A stretch of DNA of 64,000 nucleotides, taken from contig MCGE01000004.1 of the NCBI GenBank assembly GCA_002105175.1, positions 1,612,001 to 1,676,000 on the forward strand. Reading direction: 5' to 3'. The notes beneath the pieces are model-generated. The model did not search any database, was not told where the DNA came from, and was given only the letters and a program-made list of their open reading frames with translations. Every line of letters starts with the position of its first letter. Position 1 is the first letter of the stretch. Shown piece after piece: positions 10,745-22,636 of this stretch. Origin of the DNA: Absidia repens (Eukaryota > Mucoromycota > Mucoromycetes > Mucorales > Cunninghamellaceae). The translations under genes and the position numbers were made by a program.

Positions 10745-12397
10745 ATGTTGAATCTTATTATTGCATCTGTACAGGTAAAAATAAAAATTAAAAATAAAAA
10801 GATTATGCGGTCAAACCAAACATTGATTAATCAAAAAAAACAAAAAAATATTATTTATCCAGGCTATTCTTCAGGTGATGACAGTGGTTACTCTTGGCTT
10901 TGTCTTTGCAAAAAAAGGATATTTCAATATGGACAAGCAAAAGGTGATAATAATATTCAGGTTTTATTTATTTCCTGTCTACAGAGATATTTACTGTTTT
11001 CCTTTTTATTAATAGTGGTTATCGAAACTCAATCTGATGTATTTCACTCCATGTTTGCTCTTCTCAAATGTGGCATCCATTATCTCATTTGAAAAGCTGA
11101 TAGCATTTTGGCCAATTCCTGTGTTTTATTATGTATTCTCAATATCATTCTATGTGATGACTCAACTATCCACTCGTATGCTTGGTCTGAATCCGGGTTA
11201 TCGTCGGTTTGTCTTGGCTTGTGTGATGTTCCAAAATACAAATTCTTTACCATTGGCTACAATTTCCAGCTTGGCCGTTTCGGAAGCGTCGAAAATCCTT
11301 TTCTGGAACTCTGATGATACACCCGAGGCGGTAGCTGCACGGTAATGAAAAAAAAAAAAAAATTGATATATTGGGATTGGGCCAGCAAGAAATTCTGACT
11401 TTTCTTTCTTTTTTTTTTTTTTTTTTACTATTATAGAGGGATCTCCTATACTCTCTTTTTTGCGATCTTTGGTAATCTTCTCCGATGGTCTTATGGATAT
11501 CAGTTATTACAAAAGCGTGAAGGGGACGAAGGTTACAAGGAAGATGAAGAGCACCAAACCCAACAACAGCAGGATACTTACTTGGCGATTCCTTCTAGCA
11601 CATCATCATCATCATCACTCTCATCTAGATCTGACGATACTCCTACGCTTAAAGTTCCCGCCATGCCCGATCGACGACTCAGCTCAATGACTTTAGCCGT
11701 CACCCCACAAGAAGAAGATCAAGACCCCTTCATCAAACAACAGCCCCTGAATGAAACGACAACTCTCTTGCCAAAATCAAACATCGGTCGCCGATCCGTT
11801 TCATCTCATGGAAACAGCTTGCTTCACACAATGTTAACAACACTACGAAAAATGGCATTACGATTCCACTCTTGTATGACACCTCCTCTTTATGCAGCCT
11901 TGCTAGCACTGATTGTTGGCCTCTCTCCACTGAAACAAATCCTATATGACAAGCAATCCTTCTTGTATCCATCCTTCACTAAAGCCATTGAAACATGTGG
12001 TAAGGCGGCGGTCCCTATTATTTTATCTTGCTTGGGTGCACAATTAGCTAGTATATCAGAATCGCAACATAGTGCCCCTGCCATCCGAAAACCAGTAACC
12101 GCAGCGGTCGTGCTCCGAATGGTCCTCACTCCTTTTTTGGTGACTCCACTTGTGGTGCTATTTGTCAAGTACGGCGCTCCTTACTCGATCCTGGCCACTG
12201 ATCCTGTTTTTATTGTCATGATGATTGTCCTTGGTTGTACACCCACTGCCATCAACCTTGTCCAGATATCTCAAGTCAATGGTATTTTCGAAGAAGAAAT
12301 GCTACGAATGCTGTTTTACAGTTATGGTGTTGTGTGTGTTCCAGTAGTGACCTTGACGGTGTTTTTAGCTCTGAATGTGGTAGATCGATTACTTTAG
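10745..12397 (+). CDS. auxin-efflux-carrier family membrane transporter
   Basis: Predicted 461-aa membrane protein of the AEC (Mem_trans) family. Exons 10745-10774, 10875-10943, 11016-11341 and 11437-12397; all junctions keep frame. The N-terminal half has about five hydrophobic helices, including VMTVVTLGFVFAKKGYF and LNLMYFTPCLLFSNVASIIS with the family PCLLF motif, then CVMFQNTNSLPLATI, matching the conserved N-S-x-P-L element. A hydrophilic Ser/Gln-rich loop (about residues 165-255) separates it from a C-terminal bundle of about five helices, including LLALIVGLSPLKQILYD and VLGCTPTAINLVQISQVNG. This N-bundle/loop/C-bundle plan is typical of fungal AEC proteins, usually in ER or plasma membrane. 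The substrate is not predictable. An AATAAA occurs near 12575. Confidence 0.88.
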
Positions 12398-12886
12398 ACG
12401 CATTTCCCATCCTCTTTTTTTTTTTACCCTTTATCATTTTACCTCATAGTATGTAGTATTTTTATTTGTTGTGTTTGTATATCCTATTATTGTTTTATTT
12501 ATTTTTTGTTTTTGTTTGAAAAAGCAGTTGTAGTAGTTGTTTTTTTACTCACTATCATATCATATCATATCCTAAATAAAAACCTCTTTTCCTAAAAAAA
12601 AAAATTATAATAATCAAACACAATCTCTTTTCATATATGTATGCAGGGGTTGGGGGTCCAGTTGAATCATTGTCAATATATGTGTTACTATTTATTAGGT
12701 AATTGGTTCAATCATTGAAACAATATATCACAAACAAACAAACATTTGATAAACCAACAAAAACAAAAGTAGATGAGTAAATAATAATTTTTATTGGAAG
12801 TTCAGTTAAAATATTCAGAATAGGAAAAAAAAAAATCAATAAAAGTACTAACTAACTATAGGGGATGGGGATGGCGAAGAGGGAAT
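12398..12886. other. convergent 3' spacer between transporter and EFR3
   Basis: The stretch lies between two genes that point at each other. It is AT-rich with AATAAA-like signals on both strands (plus strand near 12575, minus strand near 12794). Nothing else was seen. Confidence 0.5.
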
Positions 12887-15800
12887 CTAAGATGTGTAAG
12901 GTGGATTGACCAAAGAAGATGATTGAGTAGTACCAACACTAAGTCCAGAGAGAAGAGAGGTCACATCGGGCCGAGTATCCTTCGTACGTTTGGCCAAACT
13001 ACTTGATGTCAGTATATGTAAACCATCAACTGCACCATTGGCTTCGTTTTCCTCGTTGCCAGACGTCATTGCTGTAAGGGCCTCCTTCAGATTTTCGACT
13101 TTTATCGTTTGTTTCTTGCCTTCTTGCGTTTGCTATATTGGAAATAAATAAATAAAATGTGAGTATACTGCCCCTCCCCCCCCCTCCTTTGGTAATTATT
13201 TATCCCTCTTTCAAAAAAGATCATTTACAGTAAAATCGGTGCTGATCCAAGGGGTGGCCAGCTTGGGTTTCACTTCATCCAGGTTACGAGAGGTACGAAT
13301 TCGGAAGGATCGTTCCTGGTTCACTATAGTAAAGCATCAAAAATCAAATATCAGTCATCCGCGTCTATTCACAAATTATTTCTTTTCTCCTACCGAAAGC
13401 TTCAGATCCCCATTCAACGTATAATTTGCTTTCTAAATCCAAGCCATGGGTATCATCTTCATCACGTAAAGGTGCATCCTTGGACAATATTTCCACTACC
13501 ACATGACGATCCAAAAAGGCATCCACTGGGGTTGTGTTTTCAGGTTCTAAATGATCAAATGAGGATACACTCCCTTTTTTTGTTGTTGTTGAGGCAAATT
13601 CCACTGTCGAGTATTCCTTATTTTGTAGTCGTTCTGATCTAACTTGATTCACATAGTGTACGAGTCGGTCCACATGATAGAATTGCCCCACCATATCGAG
13701 ATATTCTACAACGACAGCCGCCAATGCCCGTTGTCTTGATGTTTGTCCAACATTTCCTTGTTTGACCAGAGTCTGTAATTGGAATACCAAGGGCATAGTT
13801 TTGATCGTCCCGTCTGCGCCAAATCGTCGGGTCAATGCACATAGTAGATGGTAGAGAGCTTGCACATCCTGCACTCCAAAATCATCCAAAATCGCCCATT
13901 GTGCTATGCTTTGTTGAAGACTGTTGATAAACATGACATCACCATGTTGATTTAATGTGTGTTTGGGGAAGGAGCTATACCATATTTCAAATAATTTAAA
14001 TGTTAGAGAAATCGTATCAGGCTCACATTGAATTGTCTGACTTACCCAACATTCAAGTCGTCGTCAGCATTTGCGTTGAGATATCGCACAAGAGTCATTG
14101 CAAATTCAATACGGGTGTCTACATTAAAATAAATACAAAAAAAAAAAAAAAAAAAAAAAAAATCAGTCTCATACACCTATACCTCTCCGTCCCCTTGCCC
14201 CACCCCATCCTCCGAACTTACGAGCTTGAGTATCCACCAACAAGCCAAAGGCAGGCACCCAAGTTTCCAGGGAAATGGTAGCACCAGAATATGAGGAAAT
14301 GAGTTGGTCAGAATCATGGTTCGAAGAGGTATCCGAGGAAGAAGCATCCGAATTATCAGCAGAGATGTCCTTGTCATTGCTAGCAATAAGATCCAAACAC
14401 TTCAAGGTTACATGACGATATTGGGCCAAGGAAAGTCCTTCAACTTGCTCCAAAGTAGTTCCCACTCGTAACTTGGCCAAGAGATAACCAGTAATATCAT
14501 CCAGTTGATTTTGATAGTAAGTATGAGATGTCAATCCTGCGATGCTGTGAGCCAAACCTTGATGAATTGCATATTCAAATGTTGCTTGTTCGTCATCCGA
14601 TCCATTCGGTTCTTGTTCCCTGAACTGACGTCCACCTTGTAAAGACTTGATCAAGTGCCCGAAAAGCGAATTCAGTACTTCGAGGACAGATATACCAACC
14701 AAGGGCAAATTTGCATTCAAAACTGTATCCAATACTGACACCAAAGATGCTTGCTTACCAACAATAGACTGAGATTTGGTGCTTTCAAATTGTTGGAGAA
14801 TTTCGGAAACGAGTAGGTACCGATATTGAGGCTGTAAGAAAGATGAGACAATGAGTAAACAGGTACATTCGGTTTTCGATTTCTGTGCGTTATAGTTGTT
14901 TTCACTTACTTGTAGAGAGTTTAAGACCAATTCTAATGAAGCGACAGCAAAGTTTGGAGGCCACCACTTTTGTTTAGCATCCATATAGCTAATATTATAG
15001 AAAAAAATGATGGGTAAATTTTTCAGGTAAACGCATAATATGAGAAGAAAAATCAAAACTTACCCCATCAAAGGACTAAGAGCCAGACGGACGCCAGCAC
15101 CATTGGATTTTTCGAATAAGAGTGCAACGGTCTTCGCGGCAAATAGAGCCGCCATATTTTCACCAATCAAGTTGTTGTCAAGGGCAGATTGTTTGAGATC
15201 AGGGATTTTCTTGCTAAGTACAGAGACATATATATAAATTAGTAAGTAAATTTCACATCGGTAGTATACGAGAATTTTCAGCTTCACCTTTTTACTAAAT
15301 CATTGACAGGCTGTTTTGATTTCGCAAGAGTAACAATAATAGGAGGCATAACGATTCCAAGTTGAGTCTTGTAATTGGATGCCTGCAAGGCTGGAGAGAC
15401 CACGCAAGCCTGTAAACCACGGTGGCCGATGTATTCCATTCTAAATTACCAAATATATAAAAAGTAGAAGAATTAGCTTGATATTGATATCTCTCCATAT
15501 ACCATTTTTTTCTTACTGAGAAGTCAAAGTATCATCGTTGTTTTTAAATGTACAAAATCCAGCAAATTTCTTGATCAACGCTTCATAGTCAGAAGTGAAC
15601 TCAGCATCAACACCTAACGTAGTTCCATCATGATAAGTACAAAAGACCACAAACTATCGACCCATAATAATATGATTTGTTGATCAGTATTTCTATTTGA
15701 TTTTTTTAAAGGGGGGGGGAATGAATCGGAAGGGGAGATCTATTTACCGTTTCAGAAGCCAGGTCAATCAACTGAATATCCTTATCTTTTGTATCGAGGA

Positions 15801-16229
15801 CCAATGACAGAATTTTGACAATATATTTAGAGAAGAGATTGAGATCACGGTGACAAGCTTGAATAAGAGATCGTAATATTTCAAGAGAAACAATATTGTG
15901 CCTGACAAGAATCGTAGTGCTAATGAGTATCATTTTCCAAATGGTCTCTTTTTTTTCATAATGCTTACTGTTTCCTTCCTTTTGCCACATCGCGTTCCAC
16001 TTTTTTTTCAAGGAATAACCCCACTTTCGTCAGCTTGACAGGTCTTGAGCTTGCATAAAAGGTAAGATAGCTAAGTTCAGATGAGCGTGATCCACTTTCC
16101 CCTTCTTTTTCAGGGTAACAATTGTTGATGAGAGTGGCGTGTTTAACGTATCTAAAGTTGTACATATAATGCGGGAGGGGTGAGTTTCCATTTTTGTTTA
16201 AGTATTAGTATTGTTCCTTACAAGTGCAT
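12887..16229 (-). CDS. EFR3: EFR3-like plasma-membrane scaffold of PI4-kinase
   Basis: Predicted 822 aa from 12 exons on the minus strand: 16229-16222, 16151-15969, 15901-15748, 15653-15517, 15440-15288, 15213-15064, 14988-14910, 14831-14222, 14118-14046, 13974-13394, 13323-13229 and 13132-12887. Every junction keeps frame. Exon 1 codes only 8 nt (ATGCACTT); splicing gives MHLYVKHATLINNCYP, the EFR3 N-terminus with the Cys-Tyr-Pro near the usual palmitoylation site. Further family hallmarks are SELSYLTFYASSRPVKLTKVG, FVVFCTYHDGTTLGVDAEF, YIGHRGLQACVVSPALQAS and RIEFAMTLVRYL. In yeast, Efr3 with Ypp1 recruits the PI4-kinase Stt4 to plasma-membrane patches. A long CT-rich leader precedes the ATG. 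The C-terminal 100 residues are low-complexity. Confidence 0.9.
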
Positions 16230-17115
16230 AGAATAAAGGAAAGGATATAAAAAGAAAGGAGTGTAATTGGGAAAAATAAAAAGTATAAAAAAAAAAAAGA
16301 AAAAGGAAAGAAAGGCGTGGAATTAAAAAAAAGAAAAGAAATATGAATTTAAACCAAGATAGCACTGAGTTTGACAATCCCAATTGGACCATTTTGGGGA
16401 GACCAAACACGTTTTAATGTTTTACATTATAATACAAAAAAAAAAAAAAAAAAAACAGTTCAACCAAGTGGGGTAGATGGAATAAAATAGATTGGGTGGA
16501 AAAAATCAACAGACTAGAGAAAGATGAGGTACAATATCTATAATAGGAAGAGTGCGATGAACAAAGCGTAAAGTGTTGTAAAGTCCGAGAATGAGGCAAA
16601 CCAAAAATGAATCCTGTGAATATCGCCAGTGCTATTATACTGTTTCGTGTTCTATTCTTCTATTTTATTAAATAATAATAAAATAAATTTCCACCATTTT
16701 CAAGATAGATATAGTGCTATACTTTGGCTATGATCAAATCAAAGAGAAATATAAAATTGAACAAACTCAAATCGACTCCAAAGGAAGTACAATAAAAAGC
16801 ATATGTGAATGAGCATACGTTTCAAACACCGCCAACAACCCCATCATATGAAAAAAATAATTGCCTGGGGCCAAATCTGTCATCTTCAATTATCACTCGA
16901 TTAGCGAATATGAACATTTACATTTGTATATTTTAGCATTGTTTATAAAAAATATATATTTATTATTCGTAGGAAAAAGAAAAAAAGGCAAGGAACGTGA
17001 GCTTGAGTGGGGAAGGCAAAAAAAAAAAAAGGGGGGGAGGAGAAAGGTGGAGAAAATAGCATCGTGCTTTGAAAACAAAAATGTCAAAAGTGGAAACCTG
17101 CCAAATGGACAATCA
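16230..17115. other. EFR3 upstream region and 3' region of the Ser-rich gene
   Basis: On the minus strand the stretch nearest EFR3 (16230-16330) is strongly pyrimidine-rich and probably its leader/promoter. A poly-A run lies at 16436-16455. The rest is AT-rich spacer with no recognisable gene. Confidence 0.45.
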
Positions 17116-18105
17116 CTATTTTTTAGATAGACTGGGAAATTCAGGGGAAGTTTTTCGGCGAGAAGATAAGGACGGTTTATATAGATGAGAAGAAGGATCC
17201 AAGTAGGGGGAAGACTCCTTGCGTGCATCGATATTTAAATAATGATTGTTATATTGATTACTTGATGAGGTAACGGTGGTGATGGTGGCTGGCTGTTTCC
17301 TTTTCTTATTAATTGATTTGAGGAGTGAATCTGATATCGATGGTCGACGCTCAAGCGCTAGTGGGTGCATTGGTCTCGTTTTATCGGAGTGAGTCTGATC
17401 TTGACCGGCAAAATATGATGGAGAAGAAGATAAAAACAAGATAGGTGATGGTGGGGATGTCGATGCTAATGAAAAATTGGATGATAATGAGGACGACGAC
17501 GATGATGATGAAGTTGATGAGGTTGATGAAGTTGAAGATGTCGATATAGATGGCTTCATGATGATTGTATTATTAGAGTCCTGATTTGATGACTGTAGAA
17601 GAGATGATTTGCTGCTTTTACGTAATAAAGATCGTTTCATTATTTCGTTCAAGGATTGTTGTTTTTGTCGAATCATTTGAAAATGCCCCTTTAGTGTATG
17701 CTTGAACGATTTGTTGGATCGAATAGATTGTGCCTCATCATCTTCCTCCTCTTCTTCGCTGGTATTAACGGTAGTGTCTTCGGTGGTGGCGGAGCTCGAA
17801 TGTGCACTGATACTCTCTGTGATGACAGGCATTGATCTACGATCACCGTCGTCATCATCATCGGGCGAGAATGTCATGACATCAATGGTAGGGTGTTGTT
17901 GACTTTTATATGACTGCAACATATTAGAGAATAAGTACATAATCCAAAACACAGGTTCGTAAAAGCACAGCCAACAGTTGTATAATTTAGTTTCCATAGA
18001 AATCCAGGGCGGAATTTGGCAGATCGATTTAAAATTACACAAACTGAGCATATACCATCGAGATGACACTGATGAAGACGAAGACGATGATGATGAATTA
18101 TTCAT
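17116..18105 (-). CDS. Ser-rich protein of unknown function with a hydrophobic N-terminal segment
   Basis: Single-exon open frame of 329 codons that I do not recognise. The first ATG in frame is at 18105, giving MNNSSSS followed by a Cys/Trp/Tyr-rich hydrophobic stretch (about residues 15-65: ICQIPPWISMETKLYNCW, then FYEPVFWIMYLFSNMLQ) that could be membrane-associated. Next is an acidic run (DDDDDGD; SEEEEEDDEAQSIRS), a basic region (MIRQKQQSLNEIMKRSLLRK) and long Ser/Thr repeats, ending with a basic tail. Polyserine and polyaspartate runs come from degenerate triplet repeats. It is divergent from the HEXXH protein gene at 18631, with about 525 bp between start codons. The non-repetitive Trp/Cys segment makes real coding likely, but homology is untested. 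Confidence 0.55.
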   Translation of the reverse strand: MNNSSSSSSSSSVSSRWYMLSLCNFKSICQIPPWISMETKLYNCWLCFYEPVFWIMYLFSNMLQSYKSQQHPTIDVMTFSPDDDDDGDRRSMPVITESISAHSSSATTEDTTVNTSEEEEEDDEAQSIRSNKSFKHTLKGHFQMIRQKQQSLNEIMKRSLLRKSSKSSLLQSSNQDSNNTIIMKPSISTSSTSSTSSTSSSSSSSSLSSNFSLASTSPPSPILFLSSSPSYFAGQDQTHSDKTRPMHPLALERRPSISDSLLKSINKKRKQPATITTVTSSSNQYNNHYLNIDARKESSPYLDPSSHLYKPSLSSRRKTSPEFPSLSKK

Positions 18106-18630
18106 AGCCAGTTGATTAATATTATTAGTAGCTGATAATACAAGAGAATGAAGAGAAAAAGAAGGAAATGAAGAATAAAGGGAAAAAGGATCTCTAAAAT
18201 AAAAATTTAATGTCAAGGGGAGATATGGGAGAAAAAAGGAGACTCAAGGGCCAAGGATGGAAAAAGTGCGTCTGTTCCATTTTACTCTAAAGGAAGTTCT
18301 ATGCTCGTATTGAGGTCTGCAGACATTAAACTTTTGATTTCCCTCCCTCCCTCCAATAAATATATAACATTTATAACAGTCTATTTTTGCATTCCAATTT
18401 ATCTTGATGACCTCACATTTTAAAGTATAACATTTACCATTTTTGCTAGGAACGACTTTTGTGTGTCAGGTCACCCATTGACCAGTTCTTAAAATACAGA
18501 GTGATTTTATTGGCCCATGTGAAGTCCGCTCTTTTTTTTTTTTTTTTTTTTGTCAGTTACGCTTCTTCGAATTGTTTTTTTCTTTTGCTTCCAATTTTCT
18601 TTTCTTTTTCTCTTTAGATGTATCAGTCTA
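18106..18630. promoter_or_regulatory. divergent spacer between Ser-rich gene and HEXXH protein gene
   Basis: Contains CT-rich sequence on the plus strand just before 18631 (about 18570-18615), a poly-T run near 18533-18551 and, on the minus strand, a CT-rich leader before 18105. It probably carries both promoters. Confidence 0.4.
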
Positions 18631-20624
18631 ATGAAGCCATCACTTCATTGTATATATTTAATAATATTTACTTTATTTATATCCTTATCACACTTCAATA
18701 CTCATGCTTTGAACGACGACAACAACGATAACTCTCACAAGACTCTCCTTCCCCGAGATCCCACCGATATCACAACTCCCACTCCTTCGAGTAATACCAA
18801 CGGCACAGAACCTTCTGTTACATCTTCTAGCGCCAGCACCAATGCAACGAACACACCTCTTATACCTTTAAAACCGGCGAGGACCCTCCACTACAATCAA
18901 ACGGAAGTGAATCAAACAGCCGCTCCTAATATTGACTACTTATTGACTTGCCAGATAGACGATCCCTTTTGCACCAAGGTAGAAAACGGAATCAAGCAAG
19001 CTATTGCGGAATTCGCCAAAGTGATTGATATCAGGTCAAAGCTAATGTAAGTAGTGAAGAATTGAAATGAAAATGACCATTATCTTCTTACTCGACGCAC
19101 TTTCTCGACAATAGTATCAAAATCAAATATTACAGCTTTTGTACTTCAAGTTGCTCCAATAGCTCCTTCGGTTTTGGGATACCCTCTTCACAGGTAATAC
19201 AGATACCTATATATATATATATATATATTGAAGGCATTTTAGCTCATACTGCCTCTATCTTCCCTTCTAGTTTATTCTACCTTTCGAAAATGGACCCGAT
19301 TTGAATCATGTCTACCCACAAGCTCTCTCAAAACAATTGGTACGGTCTTTCAACTCAAGTCCCGTTTGGTCAGCAAGCGACGTGACGATAGAACTCAATC
19401 ATGATGCCTATATGGCGTCAGTGGATTATGAAAAGGCTGGGTCCTTGGGCTGGAATGGAACTGGTGTACCTCCTACTGGGCGGTATTGGTTTGTGGTAAG
19501 TGACATTCCCCTTTTCTAAAAATAAAGTTTGCTCCAGCTGACTTGATATAATTATCATTCCTCCATAGAATGACACGTCTTACAACAACACTGCCATTGA
19601 CAAAGATCAAATTGATTTCCGTTACGTATTTTTACACGAATTAATTCATGGACTTGGATTCCTTAGTTCTTGGGCAGCATATTTTTGGTCGACATCGTCC
19701 CCATTTAGACGACTAGTGGAAGGGGTACTGGACGATGACCTTTTAAAAGTGATTACACCAGGGATGTATTGGCACGTGGATAAGGAACACGGCGGACCGA
19801 TGTATATTACTGGCTTCCAACCAACCATGATCTTTGACAAATACCTCGTCAGTTACAACAGTGATACCAGCTACCCCACCAACATGTCTCAACTTGGATT
19901 CAACATGCAGAACTTTTGTCAAGATCAGGATAAATCATATATTCTCAATTTTTTACCCTTATTCCATACTACAAGTCAAGCGACATCAGCATCTCACCTT
20001 TGGGATTCCATGGCCGAACGAAACAACATCTTATTCGATTTTGCACCTCCACTTGTACTCAATAGCAGCTATCTCACCAATTCGTATTTGAATCAGACTT
20101 ACCGAAATATGACATTACTTACTGGTTCGTCGGTATTGGATACACCCTTAGAACAATTCGATCAGACAAGCAACAGACCTAGTGCAGCCATCTCACATGT
20201 CGACGATGATTACAACAATACTGTGGATTTTCTTATGACACAATATTTTATTTCAGGTCGAAGCTTGGAAGATATCACGCAGGAAATGTATCAAAACATA
20301 CCGGTTATTTATTACAACATCACTTCGCATAACAATAGCATCATCACCAAAGCCTATGCATCACCCATCGGCCCTGGTATTTTACGGATTTTAGACTCGA
20401 TGGGATACTCGACAGCATTGACCAATACAAGTTATATAACAACTGGAACTCGAACCCAAAAATTCCGGTCAAAATGCAGCGACATGAATGACAGCAGTCC
20501 GGCAAAATCGAAACCAACCGAAAGCGCCTTGGCCGCTAGTAATAACGGTGTTACTTTGCATTCAAGTTGGATTTGCATGGTAACTCTTTCTGGATTGGCT
20601 TTATTTAGTATATTATATATTTGA
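18631..20624 (+). CDS. secreted, probably GPI-anchored HEXXH zinc protease-like protein
   Basis: Predicted 591 aa. Exons 18631-19046, 19115-19193, 19271-19495 and 19569-20624; all keep frame. The ATG at 18631 gives a signal peptide (MKPSLHCIYLIIFTLFISLS, continuing to about residue 26). A Thr/Ser/Asn-rich linker follows, then a domain with paired cysteines (SFCTSSCSNSSFG). In exon 4 the zinc-binding motif HELIHGLGF lies in FRYVFLHELIHGLGFLSSW: HEXXH with Gly-Phe after it, but no His three residues after the Gly as in classic metzincins. Many N-x-S/T sites are present. The C-terminus ends with a Ser/Asn/Ala stretch and a hydrophobic tail (WICMVTLSGLALFSILYI), fitting a GPI-anchor signal. The likely role is cell-surface proteolysis, but the substrate and exact peptidase family are unknown. 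Confidence 0.75.
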
Positions 20625-21084
20625 TCTAGTGTCAGTAGTAGCTTTACCTTTACAATTCCTCCCTCACTCCCCCCCCCATTGTAGTATATATTTAGTTTTA
20701 GTTTTAGCGTTGAGCCTCATTTTTTATATCCTTTTAGGTCCCACATTCATTCGATGTTATACAAAAAATAAAAATAAAAAAATTATTCTTTGCCACTGGC
20801 TTGTCTATTCTACTTTATGTTATTATCACATTTTTCTTTGTCCTACAGATCAATTTGATCACACTTGCACAAAATAGGGATTTAATGAGGCACAGCTTTA
20901 TGATACCAGGTCTGGCTAAGGTTTTTGAAGCTGCACAGCCACTTCCGCAGCCACACTTTCTTTTCGTGTGACAATCCAATGAATCAAGGAATCAAAAAAC
21001 AAAAAAGATATAAAAGACTCAGATCAGATCACAAAATGTCGTTTTAATTATTTTTGTTGACAATCAATCAAATTTTAATCAATC
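20625..21084. other. spacer with TATA-like element
   Basis: AT-rich spacer. A TATATAAAAG-like element at about 21008-21016 lies some 75 bases before the next start codon at 21085. No gene was seen. Confidence 0.4.
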
Positions 21085-21354
21085 ATGGAAATGGAAAAGA
21101 ACCCCAACTATGTTGCTCCTCCTTCTCAACAACAACAACAACAACAACCTTTGCAAGATGATCGCTATTTGAATGATGCAAAAGTTAGAAAATTACAACA
21201 AGACATTGATGATAACAGCTGTGATGGTATGGATATTTGTTTGTATCTTCTTCTTGGTCCCTTTGCCTTCTTCTGTATTGTTCCCAAATTAAACCGAAAA
21301 TCTAAAGCCAAGGATGAACTCAAGATCGAGTTGACCAAGCCTCGTCGTTACTGA
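21085..21354 (+). CDS. small single-pass membrane protein, unknown
   Basis: Intronless 89-aa protein that I do not recognise. Residues 1-27 are Pro/Gln-rich with a run of seven Gln. Residues 28-46 are charged (LNDAKVRKLQQDIDD) and may be helical. A hydrophobic segment follows (MDICLYLLLGPFAFFCIVP, residues about 49-67), then a basic tail (KLNRKSKAKDELKIELTKPR). The plan suggests a tail-region membrane anchor with a basic cytosolic end. A TATA-like element about 75 bases upstream and the clean start and stop support expression. Confidence 0.6.
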   Translation: MEMEKNPNYVAPPSQQQQQQQPLQDDRYLNDAKVRKLQQDIDDNSCDGMDICLYLLLGPFAFFCIVPKLNRKSKAKDELKIELTKPRRY

Positions 21355-22120
21355 TCTCTCTTACTTATATTCTAACATTACAGTATTTCTGTGTTTATAC
21401 TTTACTATTTAATTTCTACTTCTATTTTTATTTTCGTATTATTTTATCAATACCCAAGATCACAATATAAAAAATTATTTTTCATAAATATCACTGGATA
21501 CCTTTGTAGGGAAGTGCAGGCGGGATTTGAAAATCATTATTGGAAAAAAGGAAGGGGTTGGTTTTCCTTGATTCCTTATATAGGACGAGGTTGACAAGGA
21601 CTTAAAAATAAAAAAGAAGGGGATAGAATGAGGATAATGAGATGGGAGGTACTTTAAAACAATTCATTGCCACTACTATAATTAGTGATTTCCAAATTGA
21701 ATAGAAAGAACGAAGAAGAAAAAACAGACGGGTATTGAAAAGAGAGAACGCTAGAAAACTCTTCATTCATGCACACCATACAAAAATGTTCTATTTTGGT
21801 TCCAATACAGGACAGTTGCCTGACATGAAAATGCACGCAGAATAGATGTATTGTTGACAGGTTTCATCATACATCAAATAATGCTATAAAACTTCACTTT
21901 ATACCTTCTCCTTCTTTTTCTGTTCTTGCCTTTCTTTATATATTTTCATCAACACAGTCTCCCACAGACGACGCCTCCTTTCTCCTATTCAGTTTTATAA
22001 ATTCATCATAGTATTTAAATTACCTACATTCACATATCCAAATATATATAAACCGACACTTTATTTTGCATTTCCTTTTTTTTTTTTAACAAAATATTAT
22101 TGAATTTCTTTTCACAAATT
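21355..22120. other. spacer with E2F-like GGCGGGATTTGAA motif and TATA-like element
   Basis: Holds GGCGGGATTTGAAAA at about 21519-21533, the same motif that marks the dispersed repeats, and a TATATATAAACC element near 22044, about 75 bases before the next start codon. No coding region was supported. Confidence 0.4.
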
Positions 22121-22636
22121 ATGCAAACATCATCTTCCGAATACTCATTGAAATCCAAATGGAATTCAATTATATACAAACGTAACACAGAAAGTAATAC
22201 AAATTATGGTGAACATCGACGACCTTCTCATTGTAGTGATCAGTCAGTTTCTTCCAGTACGTCAACAAACACCCTCGACAAACTCCTGCTCGGGATTCCA
22301 GGGTTATTCAAGCGCCGCTGCTCTAATGCATCCACTACTAGCTGCCAAGATCAACTGATATATGAAGAAGAAAGGGAATCTGAGCGTTTGGATGAACTTT
22401 ACCAAACTGCATTGGACGAAATTTCGTATGCGGAAGATTCTCAAGGCTCTCGTTATTATCCAGGGGATGTGATAAGTGCAAAGGAAGCAATGGATTCTTG
22501 TGTCGAAGCCTTTGTGGAATTTCTTCATCAATCTCCTGATCGTCAAAGTCATGATCATCATCACACCAATATAACTCGAAAGCTTTTTTTACTTCAATCA
22601 CGTTTTGATGCCTTGCCTTCAATTAATGTTGATTGA
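22121..22636 (+). CDS. hypothetical 171-aa protein
   Basis: Intronless frame from the ATG at 22121 to TGA at 22634-22636. I do not recognise it. The first 55 residues are Ser/Thr/Asn-rich, then LDKLLLGIPGLFKRRCSN, then an acidic, probably helical region (YEEERESERLDELYQTALDE). It ends with KEAMDSCVEAFVEFLHQSPD, a His-rich patch and RKLFLLQSRFDALPS. The C-terminal half reads like a small helical domain. A TATA-like element upstream supports a promoter. The codon pattern looks coding, but homology is untested. Confidence 0.6.
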   Translation: MQTSSSEYSLKSKWNSIIYKRNTESNTNYGEHRRPSHCSDQSVSSSTSTNTLDKLLLGIPGLFKRRCSNASTTSCQDQLIYEEERESERLDELYQTALDEISYAEDSQGSRYYPGDVISAKEAMDSCVEAFVEFLHQSPDRQSHDHHHTNITRKLFLLQSRFDALPSINVD

